From an uncultured Clostridia bacterium (lineage in GTDB: Bacteria > Bacillota > Clostridia > TANB77 > CAG-508): a stretch of DNA of 42,142 nt. Location: assembly GCA_944392445.1 (NCBI GenBank), contig CALXWT010000011.1, forward strand, positions 1 to 42,142. Direction: 5' to 3'. A program made the position numbers and the translations under genes. Shown piece after piece: positions 1 to 7,063 of this stretch. The notes under the pieces are model-generated. The model had not been told where the DNA came from and did not search any database. It was given only the letters and a program-made list of their open reading frames with translations. Position 1 is the stretch's first letter, and each line of letters begins with the position of its first letter.

Positions 1-171
1 TATATAAAATATGATTCAAACGGATATACACGCGAAATGTGGATTGAAGATATTGAGTCATATAAAGAAAAATTGCTACTTATAAACGAATATGGCTTAG
101 GTGGAGTAGCAAACTGGTGTAAAGATATGGAGCTAGAAGAAATATGGAGTGTTATAAACGAGAATTTATAG
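1..171 (+). CDS. C-terminal end of a glycosyl hydrolase family 18-like protein (partial)
   Basis: The window opens inside this gene, and 56 codons remain before a TAG stop. The visible end contains GLGGVANW followed by an LEEIWSVI stretch. This resembles the last beta strand and helix of family 18 glycosyl hydrolases of the spore-associated YaaH type, where a GLGGVAFW-like motif precedes the final helix. The gene has a CGC arginine codon and an ordinary AAC GGA pair read in frame. The start and the catalytic DxxDxE motif lie outside the window, so the family call rests on the tail alone. Confidence 0.6.
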   Translation, partial: YIKYDSNGYTREMWIEDIESYKEKLLLINEYGLGGVANWCKDMELEEIWSVINENL

Positions 172-258
172 TTCCTATAGTACTTATCTAATTTTATTAA
201 ATATAATGTGTAATATTGTGATATTATAGGGGAAATTTAAGATAGAGGAGGAAATCTT

Positions 259-768
259 ATGGAAAATAAGAAAAATTTAAGTTTATATGTAATTATATTA
301 TTATTGGTCTTAGTAATTATTGGATTAATAATATACATAGCCATACAAAACAACATACCATTAACCACTACAGGAACTGATACAGATAGCACATTAATAG
401 ATTTAAGTAATGAGATTGAAAACTCAGCACAAAATATAAATAGTGATGAGGATACAACAGGCACAGAAATAGAATTTGTTAGAACTTTTTCGGTGGATAC
501 AAAACTAAGTTATAGCGATACTACAGGAAACTATGGGTATATTGTAGTAAATCAATTTCAACAAGATATGCCAACAGTTATGAAAATAGAGAATGACCTA
601 TTTGAACAATTAGAAGAAGGTAATAGCTATGAATTTACTTTTAGAGGAGAAGTAAAAAGCAACAACGACCATTCTAAATTGTACGATATTGTAAACGATT
701 TTGAATGTGTGGCAGTTAATGAAACAAATAAAACTGGATTAGAACAAAGGCAAGATGCAATTAATTAA
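259..768 (+). CDS. Membrane-anchored extracellular protein of unknown function
   Basis: The 169-residue protein starts at an ATG behind AGGAGGAAATCTT. Residues 8-28 form one strongly hydrophobic helix, and the rest is acidic and polar with no cysteines that would suggest a lipoprotein box. The N-in, C-out arrangement suggests a domain displayed outside the membrane. Residues 70-150 look like a small beta-rich (OB-like) domain, with the repeated pattern of a hydrophobic strand followed by an EEGNSYEF turn. I do not recognise a named family. It stands alone, with about 160 bases before the next gene. Confidence 0.75.
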   Translation: MENKKNLSLYVIILLLVLVIIGLIIYIAIQNNIPLTTTGTDTDSTLIDLSNEIENSAQNINSDEDTTGTEIEFVRTFSVDTKLSYSDTTGNYGYIVVNQFQQDMPTVMKIENDLFEQLEEGNSYEFTFRGEVKSNNDHSKLYDIVNDFECVAVNETNKTGLEQRQDAIN

Positions 769-935
769 TCTTATATATATAATAGCTACCAAAACACCTC
801 GTATTAATAAATCCATCTTAAGCTTTACAGGAATATTCTTATTTTTTACTATAATTTTTACCATTTTTTTGTGAAACACCAACAGAAAGCACATAAAAAT
901 GTGTCTAAATAATAGGAAGGGAAAAGGTGGTAAAA

Positions 936-1937
936 ATGAAAAAAGGAATAAAGATATTTCTTATTATATTAGGAGTAATAATAATTTTAGGATTAATATT
1001 TTTTGCAGTTGATTATAGTAGAGTACAGAAACAAGAAAAGCCAATATTCTGTATAAACTATTCAACTTTAAGAGATGGTGGAACTAAAACATATATAGGT
1101 TTAGGATATAAGGTAATTGACTTTAATATGCTAAATGGATATAACGAAATGAAAATTGGCTCTTGGTTTATGCAATATGAAGATTTTGAAAGTGAATATA
1201 GTGCGTATACCGAAGAACAATTAAACTCTATTGAAGAAATTATAGAGAAAAATATAGATGAACAAAAAATATTAGAAGAGATACCACAAGAATATTCAAT
1301 GCAACAAGCCATAAAAGACGGTTGTGTAGTAATAACATACAATGTGGTATTTAATAAGAATAGATTGGATTCTTTTATTACAAATACAAATGCAAATAAT
1401 GAAAATGGACAGTCAGACTTCATAAGAATTGTTTTATATACAAATGAGGGAGATCCAATTATCACAGACTTGGAATATAAAAAAGATGATGGCTATATAT
1501 TAACTTACGATAACACAAGAGATACTTTTGGGGCAAATACAAAAGTAACAATTTATGATGATATTCCAAGCAATATTTATACAATAGATTTAGTAGAAAA
1601 TGAAAACATTATCAATATAGGATTAGTGTTACAAGGAGTTATAGATTATGATTCTGATACAAAAGAATACAAACCATTGCTTGTAGCAAACTATTCAAAA
1701 GATTTAACAACTTATGACACAGCACCATCATTTATAGGTGAAGTTACTGATGTAAATGAGAAAATGCTTACCGTAAATTCAGAAGATAGAAGCATTGGAG
1801 ATGCAGTTTGGGTTAGAGTAGATGATACGTCCGAGTATAAAGTTGGAGATGCAATAGAAGTGTTTTATACAGGTATGGTACTTGAAACATACCCTTGTCA
1901 AATTTATGAAATTGATGTAAGAAAGATAGATGAATAA
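936..1937 (+). CDS. Membrane-anchored DUF4362-like protein
   Basis: ATG 936 is preferred over GTG 927 because GGGAAAAGGTGG lies at the right distance before it. An N-terminal membrane helix (residues 5-25) is followed by a short conserved block with KQEKPIFC and GLGYKVI, then a W-F motif. Residues 120-200 match the DUF4362 pattern: AIKDGCVV, then a DFIRIVLYTNEGDPI strand pair and DNTRDTFG. The C-terminal 65 residues look like a DUF3221-type OB fold ending METYP-like (VLETYPCQIYEI). A shorter paralogue with the same N-terminal block lies in the conjugative element at 15737-16345. The function is unknown and it is probably exposed outside the cell. Confidence 0.75.
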   Translation: MKKGIKIFLIILGVIIILGLIFFAVDYSRVQKQEKPIFCINYSTLRDGGTKTYIGLGYKVIDFNMLNGYNEMKIGSWFMQYEDFESEYSAYTEEQLNSIEEIIEKNIDEQKILEEIPQEYSMQQAIKDGCVVITYNVVFNKNRLDSFITNTNANNENGQSDFIRIVLYTNEGDPIITDLEYKKDDGYILTYDNTRDTFGANTKVTIYDDIPSNIYTIDLVENENIINIGLVLQGVIDYDSDTKEYKPLLVANYSKDLTTYDTAPSFIGEVTDVNEKMLTVNSEDRSIGDAVWVRVDDTSEYKVGDAIEVFYTGMVLETYPCQIYEIDVRKIDE

Positions 1938-2092
1938 AATCTGAAATTTCAATTTATTAGATAAATTAAGTGAAATCAGTTATGATGCTATTAAGAACAA
2001 AAAGCCTAATATTGTCGAAAAAATAAAATGGAAAAATTGTGGTAAAAAACTAATTTTTATGTTAAAATAAAAAGAGATTGGAGAAGAAAAAT

Positions 2093-2269
2093 ATGAGTGA
2101 TAAACAATTGATATTAAATACAGTTCAAAATATAGATGATAAAACAAGTTACGAAGAAATACTATATACACTTTATGCACAGTTAGAAATCCAAAAAGGT
2201 ATCAAAGATATGGAATCGGGGAATACAAATACCAGTAGTGAAGTAAAGGAGATTATTGATAATATATAA
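2093..2269 (+). CDS. Small antitoxin-like protein
   Basis: This 58-residue soluble protein starts at ATG 2093, which follows GATTGGAGAAGAAAAAT. The helix pattern YEEILYTLYAQLEIQKGIKDME followed by a short linker and VKEIIDNI resembles the C-terminal half of stand-alone RelB/ParD-like antitoxin annotations common in Firmicutes. No toxin gene follows, since the next 300 bases are noncoding, so it is an orphan or a solitary small regulator. The function is inferred from general resemblance only. Confidence 0.6.
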   Translation: MSDKQLILNTVQNIDDKTSYEEILYTLYAQLEIQKGIKDMESGNTNTSSEVKEIIDNI

Positions 2270-2294
2270 AAACAATAATATGAGATGTTTTTTT

Positions 2295-2324
2295 ATGACT
2301 TATTCAGATAGAAAACTGATTTAG
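2295..2324 (+). pseudogene. Relic of the start of a SleB-like cell-wall hydrolase gene
   Basis: ATG 2295 begins MTYSDRKLI and then stops. The same start, MAYSDRELIARLVQ, occurs at 5620, and in both places it lies directly behind ATATGAG(A/G)TGTTTTTTTAT. This opening is typical of SleB-type cell wall hydrolases. Nothing else of the gene remains here. The sequence after it (2330-2450) resembles the sequence after the conjugative element (32770-32900), so the two places look like paralogous copies of one locus. Confidence 0.55.
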
Positions 2325-2366
2325 GCTATCACTACTACAAAGCGACTGTATGTAAAAGTCGAAGAG

Positions 2367-2409
2367 AATGATGTATTATTTTTTTGAATAAAAGGAATAA
2401 TACATCATT
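2367..2409 (+). terminator. Perfect 14-bp hairpin, repeat copy 1
   Basis: The arms AATGATGTATTATT (2367-2380) and AATAATACATCATT (2396-2409) are perfectly complementary around a 15-base loop and are followed by TTATTTG. A diverged copy with 12-bp arms sits at 32815-32853, and the homology continues on both sides of the hairpins. It could be a terminator or a conserved structured element of the duplicated locus. Confidence 0.6.
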
Positions 2410-2507
2410 TTATTTGTTCAGAAACTTCAAGCGTTATGAGGTAATTTGAGTTGCTAATTTATAATGTTTATGTTAATGTATTTAAAAAAGTAAAAAATAT
2501 AAAAAAA

Positions 2508-2535
2508 TGAAACTTTTATCCTTATGAAAGACGTC
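2508..2535 (+). promoter_or_regulatory. ECF sigma-type promoter in front of the sigma gene
   Basis: TGAAAC at 2508-2513 followed at ECF-like spacing by CGTC at 2532-2535 matches the common -35/-10 pattern of ECF sigma factors (GAAC, CGTC). It lies about 40 bases before the sigma start codon. This suggests that the sigma factor activates its own operon, which is usual for the family. Confidence 0.55.
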
Positions 2536-2576
2536 TTATAAGTGTATCAGGTTTGCAAACAAGATAGGAGGAAGAA

Positions 2577-3111
2577 ATGGAGGAACTAGTAGAAAAAGCT
2601 AAAAAACGGAGATGAAGAAGCTTTTACGAATCTAATATTGCTGTATAAAGCTGACTTATATAAGATAGCTAAAGCAAGGCTAAAAAATGATGATGATGTT
2701 TTTGATGTAATTCAAGAAACAATGATAATTGCATATAAGACATTAAAAAATTTAAAAGAACCCTTATGTTTCAAAGTTTGGCTAATAAAAATATTAGTTA
2801 GTAAAAGCAATGATGTATATAAAAAAAAGAATAAAAGAAATGTTATTTCTTTAGAAGAAATTGAAAATTTTTGTGAGAATGTAAGTTTAGATATTGATTC
2901 TATAGAAACAAAACTAGATTTTAATTTTATTTGTAAACATCTAAAGTATGAGGAAAGAATAATAATAGCACTATTCTATATGGAAAGATTTACCGATAAA
3001 GAAATTGGAGAGATTTTAAAGTTAAAAGAGAATACAATTAAGACAAAAAGAACAAGAGCAATTCAAGAAATAAAAAAAATGTTAGAGAAGGGAGAAAAAA
3101 GATATGGATGA
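2577..3111 (+). CDS. ECF-type RNA polymerase sigma factor (needs +1 shift at codon 11)
   Basis: This is a sigma-70 family ECF sigma factor of 177 residues when read with one +1 shift. ATG 2577 follows AGGAGGAAGAA. The first ten codons give MEELVEKAKK, then CGG AGA TGA would stop translation. Skipping the C at 2607 gives GDEEAFTNLILLYKADLY, the standard region 2 start of ECF factors. Region 2 continues with DVFDVIQETMI and region 4 with the FTDKEIGEILKL helix-turn-helix and a TIKTKRTRAIQ tail. It overlaps the anti-sigma gene by 8 bases, and an ECF-type promoter lies upstream. Without the shift there is no usable start for an intact region 2. Confidence 0.88.
2607..2609 (+). other. In-frame CGG frameshift site, ECF sigma
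   Basis: Context AAA-C-GGA-GAT. Zero frame: CGG AGA TGA stop. +1 frame: GGA, giving KK-GDEEAF. A +1 step at this codon joins the two halves of the sigma factor. Confidence 0.85.
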
Positions 3112-4243
3112 AATAGAAAAAAAATTATATCGTGATTTAAATGAGAACATGAAAATTCCTGAGAAATGTGAAGAGGTAATTATGAAATCTTTAAAATCAA
3201 AAAGGAAGCATTACTCATGGATAAAAATTGCATCAACAGCTTGTGCTAGCTTGATGATTACGGCAGGAGTAGTATTCGCGGGGACAAAAGTAGCAGAAAC
3301 AATATGGAAAAAACCAGAGAAAATGGTAGGAAATTTAGAATCGACTATTACGAAAGAAGATATGATAGGAATAATGAGTGAAAATGAGGCAAAAAACAAA
3401 GCTGAAAGTTTGCTAAAAAGATTTGACTACAATGAGGAAACAATAAAATCTGTAGGACTTGAAAAAGATACTTTTGACTCTAAAATTAGTTGGAGAGTTG
3501 AAACGAATAGCAATATTTCTATAACATTTGATGCCTATGATAAAGAAAAAGAAGCATTATATTTATTTAATAGTGATTGCTTAAAAAAAGATATAGAAAA
3601 TTGCCATACTACAAAAGAAGATGCTGAAAAAACAGCAAGAGACTTGTGTGAAAAATTTGAATATGACTTAAGTGAATATGATTATGTGGAGGTAAGTGCA
3701 AATTTAGAAAATGAGGAAGAAGCTTATATTTGGTATGTAGATTTTTATAAAGAATATGATGGACTAGTAGATAGATTTAATAGCATTAATATTGCATTTG
3801 TTCCAGAGATAAATGAGATTTATTATTTTATTGTTACAGAAGAAATTTATGAAAATAATCCAGTTGAAATAACAGAGGAACAAGCAAAAGAAATAGCATT
3901 AGAAGCAGAAAGAGAAACTAGTATAAATTACGAAGTCAAAAGCACAGAAATAGAGCTTGGAATTGTTTCGATGAATGGTGGAGCATATTCAAGAACGACG
4001 AATTATGAGCAATTCTGTGAACAAAGCAAACTAAATTATCCAGAAGAACAATATATAGAATATCTTACAGAAAAACGTATTAGAAAAGCTTGGAAAGTAA
4101 TGATAGAATATGATGTCCCAACTAATGATATGTTTAGTGATAGTTTTAGGAATCAAGATTTAGGATATATTTATTATATTGACGCAACAACAGGTGAAGT
4201 TATAGGTGGAGAAGAATATAACAAAGGTATAACTATAAAATGA
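3104..4243 (+). CDS. Membrane anti-sigma factor with extracellular PepSY-like region
   Basis: The 379-residue protein starts 8 bases inside the sigma gene, the classic sigma/anti-sigma arrangement. Residues 1-35 are cytoplasmic and presumably hold the sigma-binding part. Residues 40-60 form the single membrane helix (IASTACASLMITAGVVFAG). The outside part has repeated PepSY/YcdB-like units: an EEAKNKAESLL-type helix followed by beta strands, a second copy around residue 165, and a third with ITEEQAKEIALEAE, ending IDATTGEVIGGEEY. It should hold the sigma factor at the membrane until a cell-surface signal is sensed. The reading frame is intact. Confidence 0.8.
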   Translation: MDEIEKKLYRDLNENMKIPEKCEEVIMKSLKSKRKHYSWIKIASTACASLMITAGVVFAGTKVAETIWKKPEKMVGNLESTITKEDMIGIMSENEAKNKAESLLKRFDYNEETIKSVGLEKDTFDSKISWRVETNSNISITFDAYDKEKEALYLFNSDCLKKDIENCHTTKEDAEKTARDLCEKFEYDLSEYDYVEVSANLENEEEAYIWYVDFYKEYDGLVDRFNSINIAFVPEINEIYYFIVTEEIYENNPVEITEEQAKEIALEAERETSINYEVKSTEIELGIVSMNGGAYSRTTNYEQFCEQSKLNYPEEQYIEYLTEKRIRKAWKVMIEYDVPTNDMFSDSFRNQDLGYIYYIDATTGEVIGGEEYNKGITIK

Positions 4244-4274
4244 TAAAAACAAAAAAATATAAACAGATTAAGTG

Positions 4275-4312
4275 GGTACTAGATTTATAATAGAATCTAG
4301 TACCAGTTTTTA
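4275..4312 (+). terminator. Rho-independent terminator after the sigma operon
   Basis: GGTACTAGATT (4275-4285) pairs with AATCTAGTACC (4294-4304) over an 8-base loop, and a T-rich tract follows. It ends the sigma/anti-sigma operon. Confidence 0.85.
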
Positions 4313-4330
4313 TAGGAAACAGATATAAAA

Positions 4331-4370
4331 AAGTTACATTAAGTTACATTTTTTAATATTGAAGTATAAT
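4331..4370 (+). promoter_or_regulatory. Promoter with tandem 10-bp operator-like repeats
   Basis: AAGTTACATT occurs twice in direct tandem (4331-4340, 4341-4350), one helical turn apart, ending 14 bases before a TATAAT (4365-4370). The repeats cover the -35 position, where activators of the LytTR or response-regulator kind often bind. The promoter would drive the secreted protein at 4450. The regulator is unknown. Confidence 0.5.
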
Positions 4371-4449
4371 GAATTTTATTATAATATATATATAGTGCAA
4401 TTGTTATTTGCACAAGAGACAAGAGACCTTTTTAAGAAAGGAGTTTACA

Positions 4450-4992
4450 ATGATTAAGCGGCTAATTTCTTCTTTGTTGGCACTGGTCATGTGCCTTGTA
4501 CTTTCTTCTACAGCATTTGCTGCAGAAGGAAACAAGGATACTACTAAAGGAAATGTTGCTACTGATGTAAAGGAGGAGACTCTTTCTGCAGAAAATGCTA
4601 ACATTGTTCCTTTCAGTGGTGCTGAAACTTGGGGAAAAACTTCAAGCTTCAAAAACGTTGGGACTTTTACGATGGAAGGCAATAACTTGACTCCTGTTAA
4701 AACTATGGGAGCGAATGGTAATCTGTCTTTAAAACTAGACAATGCTAATGTTGTTGGGTCTTTGGACAGCATTAATTTGCGAATCGAAGTCAGGAGTCAT
4801 GCCACCCAGAAAGTTTTAAAGTCTTGGACGTTCTACGACTTCTGGGGAATTTCTAACACTCAACTTTCGGGTTCTGTCAAGGTTAATAAAGGAGATCAAA
4901 TTCAGATCTACTTTAGAGTTTATGATGCTGATACGGGAAATTATAATGATAACCGTCAGGTGAATATTTCCTATAGCTATAAACTTCAATAA
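4450..4992 (+). CDS. Secreted protein of unknown function, foreign-looking
   Basis: ATG 4450 follows AAGAAAGGAGTTTACA. Residues 1-24 are a clear Sec signal peptide (KR, hydrophobic core, STAFA-AE). The mature part of about 156 residues is low in lysine, rich in G/N/S/T and beta-strand-like, with no cysteine. Base and codon use differ sharply from the neighbours, with higher GC, CTT/CTG/GCT/ACT codons and a CGG codon at position 4 (read MIKR). This is the only CGG in the window that must be read as a normal sense codon, since skipping its C would give GGC TAA and end the protein at once. Recent horizontal transfer is likely. I do not recognise the family. Confidence 0.75.
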   Translation: MIKRLISSLLALVMCLVLSSTAFAAEGNKDTTKGNVATDVKEETLSAENANIVPFSGAETWGKTSSFKNVGTFTMEGNNLTPVKTMGANGNLSLKLDNANVVGSLDSINLRIEVRSHATQKVLKSWTFYDFWGISNTQLSGSVKVNKGDQIQIYFRVYDADTGNYNDNRQVNISYSYKLQ

Positions 4993-5070
4993 CCTCATTA
5001 CGAACTAAAACAACTAATTAGTTTAGGTCTCTAGTTCTCTACTGGAATAGCTCAGTAAAGCTATTTTGGG

Positions 5071-5110
5071 AAGAGCGTATGTTCAATATTTGAGAATATA
5101 CGCTCTTTTT
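5071..5110 (+). terminator. Terminator after the secreted-protein gene
   Basis: AGAGCGTAT-TTC pairs with GAA-ATACGCTCT around AATATTTGA, followed by TTTTTAT. It separates the plus-strand secreted protein from the convergent receiver gene. Confidence 0.85.
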
Positions 5111-5117
5111 ATATTAA

Positions 5118-5447
5118 TCAATTTAAAGAATAGTACACACTTTTTCCCTTTAAACCGTTAAATTGTTTTAACAAATTATTATTGTTAGCCAAAATAATAA
5201 TTGAATTTTTGTATTTATTTTCTTGAAAAGAGGACAATTTATCAATTATTTCTATACCACCTATATCTGGCATAAATAATTCTAATAATATAATGTCAAT
5301 ATTAGTTGATTTTTTTAATAGTTCCATGGTTTCATATCCACTAGTTGATATATTAGAAATTCTGGCATTATTGAAATTCGAATTTATTAACTGCATTATG
5401 TTCTTGACATAACCAATATTATTTTCAGCAATTAATATATTTACCAT
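5118..5447 (-). CDS. Degenerate response-regulator receiver domain
   Basis: This 109-residue minus-strand gene encodes only a receiver-like domain and no output domain. It begins MVNILIAEN where active receivers have an acidic pair. The phospho-acceptor strand reads DIILLELFMPDIGGIEII, with Glu in place of the usual Asp, and the C-terminal Lys strand is not recognisable. The pattern LL-x-L-MPD-GG-E-II is closest to Spo0A-like receivers. On the minus strand a TTTGTCGAT-like site (near 5479-5487) upstream resembles a 0A box, but this is weak. It is either a remnant of spo0A or a phosphorylation-independent single-domain protein. Confidence 0.6.
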   Translation of the reverse strand: MVNILIAENNIGYVKNIMQLINSNFNNARISNISTSGYETMELLKKSTNIDIILLELFMPDIGGIEIIDKLSSFQENKYKNSIIILANNNNLLKQFNGLKGKSVYYSLN

Positions 5448-5587
5448 AAAAGTTCACCATATATTATGACATATATATCGACAAAAAGTTTCAAAAGTCA
5501 TTTTTTTATTACAAAGATTATATATAGAATTTGTGAAATAAATAATTGCTAACGATATAAAAATTATTATAATATAACATCTACCAA

Positions 5588-5617
5588 AACATCTCATATA
5601 ATAATATGAGGTGTTTT
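5588..5617 (+). terminator. Hairpin with T-run directly before the sleB relic
   Basis: AACATCTCATAT and ATATGAGGTGTT form arms of about 12 bp with a short loop, followed by TTTTTA. Half of the same hairpin lies before the 2295 relic (ATATGAGATGTTTTTTTAT) and a diverged left half lies near 788-800. It marks the left flank of the conjugative element. Confidence 0.65.
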
Positions 5618-5619
5618 TT

Positions 5620-5718
5620 ATGGCTTATTCCGATAGAGAATTGATTGCAAGGCTTGTGCAATGCGAGGCAGGGGGAGAGGGAGATAATGGAATGAAAGCA
5701 GTTGCAACAGTATTCTGA
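5620..5718 (+). pseudogene. Truncated SleB-like cell-wall hydrolase, probable ICE insertion site
   Basis: ATG 5620 opens MAYSDRELIARLVQCEAGG and continues EGDNGMKAVATV, the well-known N-terminus of SleB-family cell wall hydrolases, which normally goes on with I-MNRV. Here it becomes F and a TGA at 5716-5718. The rest of the hydrolase is absent, and element genes start immediately, with the stop overlapping the next ATG (TGATG). I infer that the element entered this gene near 5712. Confidence 0.65.
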
Positions 5719-6341
5719 TGGCGAACTTAAAAAATAGCGATATATATGGTGTGAGGTTACTGCAAGGTATTGAAAATATTGATACAGAAAATCTCACCAA
5801 AATGTTCACAGATATAAAAAACAGGGGAATTTTAAAAGAACCATTAAAACTAGAGTTAAAGAACTATTTTTTAGACAACCTAAATTCTAATTTTAAAGAT
5901 TACATTGATCAATTTATATATTATAGGAAAATAAACGGATATACACAGGAAGAAGTTGGACAAGTATTAGGAATGTCTGGTAAGGAGTATTATAAAATAG
6001 AAAAAAGAATCCGCAAGTTAACTGACATTAATACAATAGAAAAAATAGCCAACTTTTTAAAGATAAGTAAGAGCGAATTAAAGATAAATTTAGAGGAATT
6101 AGAGAGTATGAGAAATCGTAAAGACTTTTCATACAATGTTAAATTGAAGGAATATCTCATAAAGAATAATATTAGTAATAGTGAATTAAGTAGAAGAATT
6201 GGCATAAGTAGAAGAACTATAATAGATTGGTTTAATAAAGGTGCAATGATTTCTGATGAAAGTGTCAGTAGGATAGAAAAATTTATAAAGCAGTTTGAAA
6301 AAAATAAGAGTTCAATTAAAGAAGACGAAGAGGAACTTTGA
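5718..6341 (+). CDS. Transcriptional regulator with two helix-turn-helix domains
   Basis: This 207-residue protein has an XRE-type HTH at about residues 70-118 (YRKINGYTQEEVGQVLGMSG, then an ITEK-like helix ending LKISKSEL). A second HTH lies at about 138-190 (LIKNNISNSELSRRIGISRR, then DWFNKGAMISDES). It ends in the acidic tail KEDEEEL, like many proteins of the element. ATG 5718 overlaps the stop of the truncated hydrolase and has no clear ribosome binding site, so translation may be coupled to that fragment or start further in. As the first gene of the element it is the likely regulator of transfer. Confidence 0.7.
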   Translation: MANLKNSDIYGVRLLQGIENIDTENLTKMFTDIKNRGILKEPLKLELKNYFLDNLNSNFKDYIDQFIYYRKINGYTQEEVGQVLGMSGKEYYKIEKRIRKLTDINTIEKIANFLKISKSELKINLEELESMRNRKDFSYNVKLKEYLIKNNISNSELSRRIGISRRTIIDWFNKGAMISDESVSRIEKFIKQFEKNKSSIKEDEEEL

Positions 6342-6377
6342 AATTTTATAGATGTAGAATAAAAGTTAAAAGGTAAA

Positions 6378-6406
6378 AGAATAGCAATTTTGCTATTCTT
6401 TTTTTG
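6378..6406 (+). terminator. Terminator between regulator and RadC-like gene
   Basis: AGAATAGCAA pairs with TTGCTATTCT with almost no loop, followed by seven T. It lies directly upstream of the RBS GGGAGG of the next gene, so it may also attenuate transcription into it. Confidence 0.8.
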
Positions 6407-6416
6407 GGAGGAAAAG

Positions 6417-6986
6417 TTGATAATAGATATACAGAAAAAAGAATGTGGAATAAATGAAAGAAAAGTAAATAAACCTGAAGATGTTTTTAATCTAGAAGAA
6501 GTACAAGAAATAAAAGATGCTATACAAGAGCATTTTTTATTTTTGGGATTAGATAGAGTTAATAACATTAGAAATATAAGCTTATTGGGAATTGGAACAA
6601 GTTCTCATATAGAAATTGATGTTAAATATATTGTAAGAACAGCTTTAGTAACTGCAAGTGATAGGGTAATCTTGGTACATAATCATCCATCAAATTCACT
6701 TGAGCCAAGTTTACAAGATAAGGAAATATCAAATATTTCTAATCAATTACTAAAGGCATTTAATATTAGATTATTAGATCATATTATTGTAAGTGAAAAT
6801 TCTTATGTTAGCATGGAGTCTTTAAAACTTATTAATGATAAATATGAAAGTGAAAGAACTAAAATGCTTGATAAGATAACAGTTATAGAAGAAAATATAA
6901 AACTTAAAGATGAAATAGTTAGATTGAATAAAGAATTAAAAAAATATAGAGAAATGGAAAAAGATACAGAAGATGAGTACGAGTAA
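6417..6986 (+). CDS. radC: RadC-like JAB-domain protein
   Basis: The preferred start is TTG 6417, eight bases behind GGGAGG, giving about 189 residues. The JAB/MPN metal site is complete: HNHPSNSLEPSLQD gives H-x-H-P-S, P-S and D, with the upstream acidic residue in the SLLGIGTSSHIEID strand. RadC-like proteins are frequent on conjugative elements and phages. The usual N-terminal HhH part of chromosomal RadC is missing. A C-terminal coiled coil (residues 150-185) ends in the acidic tail DTEDEYE shared by other element proteins. Its role is unproven; an isopeptidase or nuclease-like activity during establishment has been suggested for relatives. Confidence 0.85.
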   Translation: MIIDIQKKECGINERKVNKPEDVFNLEEVQEIKDAIQEHFLFLGLDRVNNIRNISLLGIGTSSHIEIDVKYIVRTALVTASDRVILVHNHPSNSLEPSLQDKEISNISNQLLKAFNIRLLDHIIVSENSYVSMESLKLINDKYESERTKMLDKITVIEENIKLKDEIVRLNKELKKYREMEKDTEDEYE

Positions 6987-7009
6987 TATGTCTAATTAAA
7001 AAATAAAAA

Positions 7010-7031
7010 GCCACAGAATCGATTCTGTGGC
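7010..7031. repeat. Perfect 22-bp palindrome before metK
   Basis: GCCACAGAATC-GATTCTGTGGC has 11-bp arms and no loop. It lies 33 bases before the metK start. The T-rich side (TTTTTATTTTTT) is on the minus strand, so it works as a terminator only for leftward transcription. A dimeric repressor operator is an alternative reading. Confidence 0.7.
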
Positions 7032-7063
7032 GAATTAAAAATAGAAATGGAGGAATTTATAAG

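Noticed and set aside
2093-2269. Toxin-antitoxin pair
   Set aside because: The small protein looks antitoxin-like but no toxin gene is next to it on either strand.
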